Shown: piece after piece, positions 22,576 to 29,752 of the stretch
How the letters are laid out: each line of letters begins with the position of its first letter
Numbering within the stretch: position 1 is the stretch's first letter
IMG/VR virus record: IMGVR_UViG_3300025110_000032
Coordinates: 1 to 42,407 of that record
Source of the DNA: a virus
DNA: 42,407 bases
Direction: 5' to 3' (one strand)
Notes under the pieces: generated by a model
Seen by the model: only the letters and a program-made list of their open reading frames with translations
What the model was told of the DNA's origin: nothing
The model's database searches: none
Position numbers and translations under genes: made by a program

Positions 22576-22602
22576 AAAAAAAGCCCAGCGCTAACTGGGC
22601 TT
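22576..22602 (-). terminator. strong rho-independent terminator downstream of the tRNA-like core
   Basis: Perfect 8-bp stem AAGCCCAG/CTGGGCTT (22581-22602) with loop CGCTAA, followed on the minus strand by seven T. In an integrated phage it would end tRNA transcription. In free DNA it would stop the virion operon before the integrase gene. Confidence 0.85.
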
Positions 22603-22608
22603 AATATT

Positions 22609-22657
22609 TGGTGGCGGGGGGAAGATTTGAACTTCCGACCTTCGGGTTATGAGCCCT
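22609..22657 (-). other. 3' part of tRNA-Met(CAU): integration core
   Basis: On the minus strand the sequence runs from an anticodon arm (GGGCTCATAACCC, anticodon CAU at 22649-22651) through a perfect T arm (GGAAG-TTCAAAT-CTTCC) to CCCCGCC-A-CCA. The 5' half (acceptor 5' strand and D arm) is absent and the sequence left of the anticodon stem does not pair. This is the usual form of a phage att core that restores a host tRNA after integration. It is not a functional tRNA on its own. Confidence 0.85.
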
Positions 22658-22776
22658 ATGGTTGCGGGGCAAGAACCCAGTCCACCACTCGCTACGAAAA
22701 ACGACTGGGCCGTAAAAGTGGGCCAAACTGAGACTGTAACAATTCATCGGATGCATAGTCCGAAGTTTAACTTATT

Positions 22777-22944
22777 TCAGGTTGGATACCAAGCAGGCTG
22801 AAGCATACCTCTATCGTCATCATCGTCATCATCGTTCCGAGTGTCATAGCCCAGAATAAATGTCACTAATGCCACGCAAATTAGGGGCAAAAACGGGAAG
22901 ATTATGGCTAATTGAAAAGCCTCTGGATCGCTGAAAAAGTTCAT
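22777..22944 (-). CDS. small membrane protein with Asp-rich tail, 55 aa
   Basis: Hydrophobic helix (FQLAIIFPFLPLICVALVTF) then GYDTRN, seven Asp in a row, and RGMLQPAWYPT. Single-pass membrane protein, probably with the acidic tail in the cytoplasm. It is the last gene of the minus-strand late operon before the att site. Its ATG overlaps the stop of the upstream small basic ORF (ATGA). Family not recognised; a holin or photosystem-linked role cannot be told apart. Confidence 0.55.
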   Translation of the reverse strand: MNFFSDPEAFQLAIIFPFLPLICVALVTFILGYDTRNDDDDDDDRGMLQPAWYPT

Positions 22945-23081
22945 TTAGTTAATTGTTTGGATTGGATTTTCTTTTGAGCTTTTAGTTCTTTCTTTAATAA
23001 TTTCTTAGCTTCTTTTCTGGATGTACAAGCTTGAGCCTTCAGACTAAGTTTAATTAATTTGCGTAATTGTTTTTCGATAAT
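22941..23081 (-). CDS. small Lys-rich coiled-coil ORF with non-standard start
   Basis: Open frame with strong Lys/Leu/Ala bias (IIEKQLRKLIKLSLKAQACT ... KKLLKKELKAQKK) ending in a TGA that overlaps the next ATG. No ATG, GTG or TTG is available; ATT at 23079-23081 could start it. Composition and overlap suggest it is expressed, but the start is unproven. Confidence 0.35.
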   Translation of the reverse strand: MIEKQLRKLIKLSLKAQACTSRKEAKKLLKKELKAQKKIQSKQLTK

Positions 23082-23083
23082 TG

Positions 23084-23854
23084 TTAACTTACGACTTGTG
23101 CTAATAATTCAGCAGCCGCTAATTTAGCTGCTTCATCTTCATCAATTGGAGCTGGCATTCGCTCTGCTTCGTTATCACTTAAAGCATCTGCTAATAGATA
23201 CAAACCACTAGTACCACCCAGTAAAGGCACGATATATTTTGCATATTTTCCTGCCATTTTTATACCCCCTTTAGACACAGGAGTTGGTGTTGTATCTTTT
23301 ACTTGCTGAAGCTTGGCCTGCAAATCTGGGCCAGCAGGTGTGTGTTGTTCAGGAGTAGTAATTTTTCCAATAATTCCACTGGCGTAAGTCTTTGCTTCTT
23401 CCTGACTTAGTCCTAATTTATTGACTCCATATACAAACGCATTATCAAAAACTTCATCAACTGTTTTTCCTACGCCCTTTTGATCTTTAAGAATATTTGA
23501 TAGGAATAGTTCTTCATCAGATAGTGACTGTTTGGGAAATTTTTGATAGAACTCTTCCTTACTTAATTGATTAACTTTTTTAGGAGTTACGTCATCAGTG
23601 TTAATTCTTCCCTGCATTTCATCTTCACTGACACCTGCCCGATCTGCTAATGCTTTGATCTCGGCCTGCTCAATTGCTTGATACATTTTTGGCCCAGTCA
23701 TTTCCTGCAATTTGTCTATATCTCTAGCTGCTTTACTCACTACACTTCTTGCAGTCACATCTCCGAGCTGAGCCGCTCTCATTATTCCTTCACCCGCACC
23801 TTGGGATTGCATTAACGAATCCAGCGCGGCCAAAATTTTATCTACGTCATTCAT
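23084..23854 (-). CDS. late-operon hypothetical protein, 256 aa
   Basis: Mostly helical and acidic (MNDVDKILAALDSLMQSQGA; GKTVDEVFDNAFVYG), with a hydrophobic segment near the C-terminus (YIVPLLGGTSGLYLLADALS) that may insert in a membrane. The composition fits an internal virion or ejection protein. One nt separates it from the upstream gene at 23856. Family not recognised. Confidence 0.55.
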   Translation of the reverse strand: MNDVDKILAALDSLMQSQGAGEGIMRAAQLGDVTARSVVSKAARDIDKLQEMTGPKMYQAIEQAEIKALADRAGVSEDEMQGRINTDDVTPKKVNQLSKEEFYQKFPKQSLSDEELFLSNILKDQKGVGKTVDEVFDNAFVYGVNKLGLSQEEAKTYASGIIGKITTPEQHTPAGPDLQAKLQQVKDTTPTPVSKGGIKMAGKYAKYIVPLLGGTSGLYLLADALSDNEAERMPAPIDEDEAAKLAAAELLAQVVS

Positions 23855-23855
23855 A

Positions 23856-24275
23856 TCAAGAAACCACCGGCTCCAGACCTAATTCTTGTCTTTTTCTTAA
23901 ATCTTGTTTCCAAAGCTGATCTCTTAACCATTGAGGAGCATTTTCATATCCTCCTTTTTCAATTCCAGTTCCTTCGTTCCAAGTTTCAGGAACTTCTGCT
24001 TTTTTAATAGGAACTAGAAAATCTTGAATATTAAAATCAGCAGGTGGTCCTCCTTCCCCAGGTTTCATTTCTTCTTCAAAATCTTTTCGACTTGGTGTCT
24101 GATAAGGAGAACCAGTATCTAACGAAGTATCAAATGGATCACCTACATCAAAACACTGAGGAGGATCTGATTGCAGGCAAATTTTATTTCGCTCTTGCAT
24201 AACTTCTGGTTGCCCAAGGTCGGGGCCAATTCCCAACAAAGGACCAACCTCTGATCTACTTCCAGCAAAGAGCAT
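23856..24275 (-). CDS. late-operon hypothetical protein, 139 aa
   Basis: Hydrophilic, Pro/Gly/Asp-rich product (SRSEVGPLLGIGPDLGQP; PSRKDFEEEMKPGEGGPP) with two Cys near residues 33 and 41. The C-terminal part is helical (LRDQLWKQDLRKRQELGL). Such low-complexity sequences are common in phage virion accessory proteins. It follows the BPSL0761-like gene by 34 nt. No recognised family. Confidence 0.5.
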   Translation of the reverse strand: MLFAGSRSEVGPLLGIGPDLGQPEVMQERNKICLQSDPPQCFDVGDPFDTSLDTGSPYQTPSRKDFEEEMKPGEGGPPADFNIQDFLVPIKKAEVPETWNEGTGIEKGGYENAPQWLRDQLWKQDLRKRQELGLEPVVS

Positions 24276-24309
24276 GGGAATATTTACTAATAGGCACTTA
24301 TTCCCTATT

Positions 24310-24516
24310 CTATATAAATTTATTTTCGAAAAGTTTATCTAATAGGGGTCTTAACTCATGTGCTGGTGGGTAATGTCTCATGATCGCCCTTGCCTCTCTT
24401 CTGACTTCTCGAGGAATCCTTGGTGTTTCCTTTGTATCAGTTAAACGAAGCAAGAACTCCCTAGCACCAACCATTGCTTCGATTTGTTGATTTGGCTGAC
24501 TAATTCTGAGTTTCAT
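24310..24516 (-). CDS. BPSL0761-like small protein, 68 aa
   Basis: The start at ATG 24516 overlaps the stop of the upstream gene. The central sequence REFLLRLTDTKETPRIPREV, then RREARAIMRHYP, closely follows the short BPSL0761-type family found in bacteria and phages (REFL...P.R.PRE.R..A...LRHYP). Function is unknown; basic helices suggest nucleic-acid or protein binding. Confidence 0.55.
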   Translation of the reverse strand: MKLRISQPNQQIEAMVGAREFLLRLTDTKETPRIPREVRREARAIMRHYPPAHELRPLLDKLFENKFI

Positions 24517-24790
24517 CTTGCTTAAAAACAATCTTCTTTGTGTTGTCTTTGAGCTTTAACCCATCCCTTACATTCTTAATGTGCCAATTATTGGACATAT
24601 CTTGCACAATTTCTCGACCCAACTCCAAAGCAAAGTCTTCTGCTAGCCCTGTAAAAACAGCATGGGGGTGTTGGCCTTTTGGTAAATCATGACGACCAGA
24701 GCGGTCATATAGATAATTAATAAAATCACAGCGGTTCTGCTGCTGTCTGACTTCTTGTTTTGCTTGCTCTCTTTGGTCAAGTAATGTCAT
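24500..24790 (-). CDS. hypothetical protein, 96 aa
   Basis: Helical, Gln/Arg-rich N-terminus (LLDQREQAKQEVRQQQNRCD) with a globular remainder (GQHPHAVFTGLAEDFALELG) and a basic end. It overlaps the following gene by 17 nt. It lies between the tail-fibre gene and the small late genes. No family recognised. Confidence 0.5.
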   Translation of the reverse strand: MTLLDQREQAKQEVRQQQNRCDFINYLYDRSGRHDLPKGQHPHAVFTGLAEDFALELGREIVQDMSNNWHIKNVRDGLKLKDNTKKIVFKQDETQN

Positions 24791-24844
24791 GCGAGACTTG
24801 GCTTACGTTATGTAAGCTTAGTCTTATTTTACTGATACTGCTAG

Positions 24845-27055
24845 TTATCCTTTGATTAATAGCTTAGTTGATGAAATAGCAACACCAGCTACCACGCTTG
24901 GGTCATCTGCTGCCATAGATACTGTGCCTGCCTTTTGAACATAGTATGTTTTAGAAGGAGTTAAACCAGATTGAGTTGTTGTATTACCAGTTACTGCTAC
25001 TGTCCCTGATGCTGAGTCTGAAATTGCAGCACTTGAAAAACCTATAAAACCGTCTGCTTTCAAGTTTGATACTGTAATTGCATGTTGCTTAAGCCTAGAT
25101 AAAACATCTGAATTATCTGATTTATCTACAGCAGTCAATAGCAAACCTTCCCCGCTACAAGCAAGAGCTTGTCCATGTTCTTCCTTATGACTAGCTATTT
25201 GTTCAGACGTAACACTAACCGTACCATTAGCATTAAAACTAATTGTTAGGAGTTTTGTATCTTGTTGTCCAGAAGTGTCGTCAGCAAACGTATAAAATGC
25301 TTTATTTAAACCTTTGTCATAGGCACTGAATCCCATATAATCTTGTCTTCCAGCAAACAAAGTTCCACTACCTCCACTAGATAAAGCTGTAACTCCAGCA
25401 TTCATTGTGGGAGTAGCATATTTCAGATCATTATTACCTGAATTACTTCTACCTACAATTAAGAATCTCAATTCAGTTGCGATATATTCAATATTAACGT
25501 TACTAACAGCGACACCAGATATTATGGTTGGAGGTGTACTAGCACTAGTTTCAGTAACTATTGTGCCTGACCTAGTAAAAATTGCATAATCTATATTATT
25601 GTTGAATATACAAATACTGACCCAAGCATCTTTAGTTGAGTCGTAACATAGTCTCGTCGTATTGTAGCTATTTGCAGTAGTGCGGCTATTAGCTACATTA
25701 AGATTAGTTCCAACCGATATTGCTCCAGCAGTAGTTACAGTTCCCGCTTTTACTTGCCATTGTTGACTAGTGTTCACCCAACAAAAAATGAACCCACCTT
25801 TATTATCTGATGCAATATCTATAGTGTTACATTGATCATCTAAATCATGACCTGTACCATTTACGGTGATTGTTGTTCCACTAACTGTCAGTCCTTTAAC
25901 ATAACCACCACTATCCAATCTATTGTAAGCAACAAGGACAACATCTAGTGAAGAATCGTAAGAAGCACTAACTCTATGTACTTCAGAATTTGTTGCTATC
26001 TCTATTCTGCTTCCATAAGTAATACTTGTTCCACTAGCGGTACCTACTGCTGCGTTTAGTTTATCGTTGTTATTATCCGCTATCCAGAATAATATAAATT
26101 TTGTACTTGAAATCCATACGGCAGCTTTAACTTTAGGATCATATTGATGTGGAATATCGGTATTGGAACCAGTAGCAGCACTAAGGTTAGAGTTTCCTAT
26201 TTCACTAATAGTGCCATCTTCGTTTACACGTACTGGTTTATTTGCTGCAATAGCTCCATCTGCCGTAGCTGTTATTTCTGGAGCAGCCGATATTGTTGTC
26301 CAACTAGGAGCCGCACCAGATCCTCCAGATGTAAGGACTTGTCCAGATGTTCCGTAAGCTCCACCAATACCTAGTTTTGCACTGTTGGTTATATCGACAT
26401 CTTTTCTGAAGTCAAACTTAGTATTAGTAAAAACTGCATTAGTTGTATTGCTTGCAGTACCTATTCTTAATTCATCTCCTTGAACATATCCATAAGTCCC
26501 GTCTGAATACAGGCGCATATCATCGCCAGCTCCAACTAATAACTTCTTGTTGTCTATTAAATGTATATGTTCTGAAGACGTCCACGCATCCGTAGCATTA
26601 ACCCAGTTAAATGTTTTTGTAGTAGAACCGAGTAAGCTCCAGCCTCCACCATCGGCGGTAGTATCTGAAGGACTGGCTACTTTGCCTATCTCAATATTTT
26701 TATCTTCTACCTGAAGTGTCGTCGTATTAATAGTTGTCGTTGTTCCATTAACAGTTAAATCTCCACTTAGTGTGAGATTTACTCCTGTTGCTGTTCCTGT
26801 AAATGCTGGATTAGCTTTAGGTGCATAAGTACTAGTAGCTGTTGCTGTTGTTAAATAATCTCCTAACTCTGTTTGAACGTACGCAGTAGATGCAGCCTTT
26901 GTAGTGTTGTCATTAGCACTAGCAGTTGGGACTGTTACCGTTCCTGTAAAAGTGGGACTAGCCTTCGTCGCTAAGTTGCTGAGAATAACTGTTATCTCAT
27001 TATTAGAGGCATCCTCGTAAATTAAATCTTGAACTTTTAGATTACCAAATGTCAT
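24845..27055 (-). CDS. tail fibre / adsorption protein, 736 aa
   Basis: The N-terminus has repeated APKANPAFTGTATGVNLTLS, NGTTTTINTTTLQVEDKNIE, then SSEHIHLIDNKKLLVGAG, a module shared with the proteins at 27116 and 32352. Much of the rest is beta-rich (propeller-like or fibre-like repeats, e.g. SSTKFILFWIADNNNDKL), ending in a small C-terminal domain with TPSKTYYVQKAGTVS also shared with 27116. This fits a fibre that binds the host surface. A run of related genes side by side may allow host-range switching. Confidence 0.75.
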   Translation of the reverse strand: MTFGNLKVQDLIYEDASNNEITVILSNLATKASPTFTGTVTVPTASANDNTTKAASTAYVQTELGDYLTTATATSTYAPKANPAFTGTATGVNLTLSGDLTVNGTTTTINTTTLQVEDKNIEIGKVASPSDTTADGGGWSLLGSTTKTFNWVNATDAWTSSEHIHLIDNKKLLVGAGDDMRLYSDGTYGYVQGDELRIGTASNTTNAVFTNTKFDFRKDVDITNSAKLGIGGAYGTSGQVLTSGGSGAAPSWTTISAAPEITATADGAIAANKPVRVNEDGTISEIGNSNLSAATGSNTDIPHQYDPKVKAAVWISSTKFILFWIADNNNDKLNAAVGTASGTSITYGSRIEIATNSEVHRVSASYDSSLDVVLVAYNRLDSGGYVKGLTVSGTTITVNGTGHDLDDQCNTIDIASDNKGGFIFCWVNTSQQWQVKAGTVTTAGAISVGTNLNVANSRTTANSYNTTRLCYDSTKDAWVSICIFNNNIDYAIFTRSGTIVTETSASTPPTIISGVAVSNVNIEYIATELRFLIVGRSNSGNNDLKYATPTMNAGVTALSSGGSGTLFAGRQDYMGFSAYDKGLNKAFYTFADDTSGQQDTKLLTISFNANGTVSVTSEQIASHKEEHGQALACSGEGLLLTAVDKSDNSDVLSRLKQHAITVSNLKADGFIGFSSAAISDSASGTVAVTGNTTTQSGLTPSKTYYVQKAGTVSMAADDPSVVAGVAISSTKLLIKG

Positions 27056-27115
27056 GAAGAGATCTCTTCTTTTCCCAATACCCTTATTTTAGTAGAAGTC
27101 GTTATGACTACTTGT

Positions 27116-29449
27116 TTAACCTTTGATTAGTAATTCAGTTGCGGACAATGAATAACCAGCTTCTACGCTTACTTGTCCCGCCGTAGTACCTATTGTGCCA
27201 TCCATTTGGACATAATATTTTAATCCAGCGGAAAGAGATGATTGATTGCTGTTTGTATTTCCTACAACTTGAACTGTTGCTGTAGCACCAGATGAAACGG
27301 CAGATCCAACAAAGCCTATATATTTATCGTTATTTGAACCAGCAATAGAGGATTTTATTTGAAGATCCTTAGTTGTGTAATTACTAGTAATACTACAAGA
27401 ACCATAAGAACCATTCCATGTTCCAACATAAACAGCAGCTCTTTGTGTCACAATACTTTGAGAATTTGTGTTTAAACCTACTTTCGTACCTGCACTCATA
27501 GTAGAACCACTAATCGTTAATGGACATACTGTTATTCGACCTGAGTTATTATTTTGATCTCGATAAATTGCAATGACTTTCTCTCCATTACTATCGTAAG
27601 CTAGTGCGTTTTGAGAAATATTAGTATCTACAGTTAAATCAGAACCATGACTAATGCTTGTATTACTTGGATCGTAAGTTATTACAGCCGCGTGTGCAGC
27701 ATTACCGCTGTGCCTCCACAAACTAACCCATTTATTATCTTTTGTATAAACTAAAGAACTATAACTTGTTTCACTAGACCTAAGATTTTCATTAGATCCG
27801 ACAAGAGTAATTGCAGATCCATTATAAGTAAATGCTTTAGCTACAAGGTTGGCATTTGTACTATAAGTAATTATTCCTGCATTGTTGTCATCGTTTATTC
27901 TTATGTTAATTACTTGATTTTCAGCATTTGTAGCAACAGTAACAGTCGATTCTGAGACTGTGGTACTACTTACACTTAATGCAAATGCATAAACTGTATC
28001 CCCTGAATGTTTTCTAACAACAGCAACAGCTTTATCTGTTCCTGCTGCATCTACATCTACTCTAGTGCATTCATTTGAAGTTACAAGATCAAGTTTAGTA
28101 CCAAGACTTACAGAAGGAGCATCATAATCAACAGTGACAACTCTTGCTGCGGCTCTGGTAGAACCTTCATTCCATACTAATAAGAATTTACCAGCAGAAC
28201 CTAACCAGCAAATTGAGTGCCCTTGAGGAGTAGTCGTATTTAAATTAGTAGTAATATCATCATTCCAAGTAAGTGTATCCCCACTACCTTTTGTTCCAAA
28301 CCATATTCTCAAATTACCTGAAGATGAACCTTTGTTTGGTACGGCTACTATCTTATCGCTCGTAGCATCATAAGCATTCTGAAGGTTATGCCATGCTTGG
28401 GTGGCATTAAGATCAGCCATTGAACCAGTCACAGGATCAACAAGAGTTGATTCGTTTTTTACTTTTTCTACTTGACCGTTTGTTTTAAGAGCTATAGCGT
28501 CACCTGCTGCTAAAGCTTCTGCCGCAGTAGCCGTTATAGTTGGAGCCGCCGATATAGCAGGAGAAAGTTTGGTAGAATCTAGAGTGCTATTAGATGTTAA
28601 AACTGAGTAGAAAGTCGTTCCATCAACACTAAATTTAAGATCGTCTTGAATCCTTAATTGTGAACCATCTTCAGAGTTATTAAGCTTTAAATAACCATCA
28701 GAAGACCAAGCAACTTCAGCTTTATTAGTAGATCCTTCTCTAAATTGAATATAAGGATTATTTGTGCCTTGAAGAGTTATTTTTGCATCATTATTATTAT
28801 CAATCTTTAATGGAAATGCACCAGCCATAGTCAGGTTCAATTGACCAGCCATTGAACTAGCGTTATCAGTTCTTACAAATTTATCTTTAGCATCTCCATC
28901 TAAAGTTGCAGCATCTACATTGGTTAAAGTTGAACCATTTCCAATAAAGGTTTTACCGCTAGCAACTTGAATATGTTCTGAAGATGTCCAAGCATCAGTA
29001 GCATTTAACCAATTAAATGTCTTATCGCTTGAGCCCTTTAAAGTTATACCCCCATTATTTGCAGTCGTATCACTAGGCGTTGACACCTTGCCCAGAGTGA
29101 TATTGATATCCTCGACATCAAGTGTCTGCGTATTAATCGTAGTTGTAGTCCCGTTAACTACTAAATTTCCGCTTAGTGTCAGGTTGACTCCTGTAGCTGA
29201 TCCTGTGAAAGCAGGTGCTGCTTTAGTTGCATAATACGAATCAACGAAAGCCGTGGATGCAGCTTTCGTACTTACATCAGAAGCAGGTGCTGTTGGAACA
29301 GTTACAGTTCCTGTGAATGTAGGATTAGCTTTCGGTGCAAAGTTAGTCGTGACATAGCTTTGAGTCGCTAATGTACTCAGGACTACTGTGTTATCTCCAG
29401 AGCCTGTATTCCATATTAAATTTCTTACCTTTAGGTCACCGTAAGCCAT
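27116..29449 (-). CDS. tail fibre / adsorption protein, 777 aa, paralogue of the previous
   Basis: The same N-terminal module is present (FAPKANPTFTGTVTVPTAPA; NGTTTTINTQTLDVEDINIT; SSEHIQVASGKTFIGNG), as is the C-terminal GLKYYVQMDGTIGTTAGQVS with ATELLIKG. The middle differs and includes WFGTKGSGDTLTWNDDITT-type beta repeats. High-sequence similarity at the ends with divergent middles is typical of fibre genes that recombine. Role: receptor binding or baseplate-attached fibre. Confidence 0.75.
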   Translation of the reverse strand: MAYGDLKVRNLIWNTGSGDNTVVLSTLATQSYVTTNFAPKANPTFTGTVTVPTAPASDVSTKAASTAFVDSYYATKAAPAFTGSATGVNLTLSGNLVVNGTTTTINTQTLDVEDINITLGKVSTPSDTTANNGGITLKGSSDKTFNWLNATDAWTSSEHIQVASGKTFIGNGSTLTNVDAATLDGDAKDKFVRTDNASSMAGQLNLTMAGAFPLKIDNNNDAKITLQGTNNPYIQFREGSTNKAEVAWSSDGYLKLNNSEDGSQLRIQDDLKFSVDGTTFYSVLTSNSTLDSTKLSPAISAAPTITATAAEALAAGDAIALKTNGQVEKVKNESTLVDPVTGSMADLNATQAWHNLQNAYDATSDKIVAVPNKGSSSGNLRIWFGTKGSGDTLTWNDDITTNLNTTTPQGHSICWLGSAGKFLLVWNEGSTRAAARVVTVDYDAPSVSLGTKLDLVTSNECTRVDVDAAGTDKAVAVVRKHSGDTVYAFALSVSSTTVSESTVTVATNAENQVINIRINDDNNAGIITYSTNANLVAKAFTYNGSAITLVGSNENLRSSETSYSSLVYTKDNKWVSLWRHSGNAAHAAVITYDPSNTSISHGSDLTVDTNISQNALAYDSNGEKVIAIYRDQNNNSGRITVCPLTISGSTMSAGTKVGLNTNSQSIVTQRAAVYVGTWNGSYGSCSITSNYTTKDLQIKSSIAGSNNDKYIGFVGSAVSSGATATVQVVGNTNSNQSSLSAGLKYYVQMDGTIGTTAGQVSVEAGYSLSATELLIKG

Positions 29450-29506
29450 GAATAGGTTTCTTCTATTTCCCTATCAGTAGTTTAATTGAACCGAAGAACC
29501 TAACGT

Positions 29507-29680
29507 CTACTCTGGAACAACTTCAGTAGGTGTTGCCTCTTCTAATGCATTTATTTCTTCCTGAGCAATTGCTGTCTTTAATTCATCCACGGCTTTATTA
29601 GCTTCTTGAAATTTAGCACCTACTTCTTGCTGCTCTTTGACTTTCTCTATAAGTTGACGTACTAGTTCCTGGTTTGCCAT
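29507..29680 (-). CDS. small coiled-coil protein, 57 aa
   Basis: Heptad-like helix through nearly the whole protein (ELVRQLIEKVKEQQEVGAKF; ANKAVDELKTAIAQEEINAL), ending in an acidic/Thr tail. It sits between two fibre genes, so it could be a fibre chaperone or joint. Short enough to be missed by many gene finders. Confidence 0.5.
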   Translation of the reverse strand: MANQELVRQLIEKVKEQQEVGAKFQEANKAVDELKTAIAQEEINALEEATPTEVVPE

Positions 29681-29752
29681 AACAATTAATTGACGTATTC
29701 AAATTATAGATTATTTAGATCCTGACTGCGTTTACTGGTTGCTATGCCGACT

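Larger units (their letters stand above)
22399..22728. repeat. attP: attP region: arm-type repeats flanking the tRNA-like core
   Basis: Repeats with core CTGGGCC or GTGGGCC occur at 22399-22409 (minus), 22429-22440, 22452-22462, 22461-22472 (minus), 22481-22495, and on the other side of the core at 22704-22716 and 22716-22728. The consensus is A[CG]TGGGCC[AG]. This is what lambda-type integrases use as arm sites. Between the arms lie a terminator and the tRNA-Met 3' part. Presence of arms on both sides means attP is not split. The 22393-22776 gap holds no gene. Confidence 0.75.

Noticed and set aside
22609-22690. Complete tRNA-Met gene at the att site
   Set aside because: Only the part from the anticodon arm to CCA fits; the 5' half is missing.
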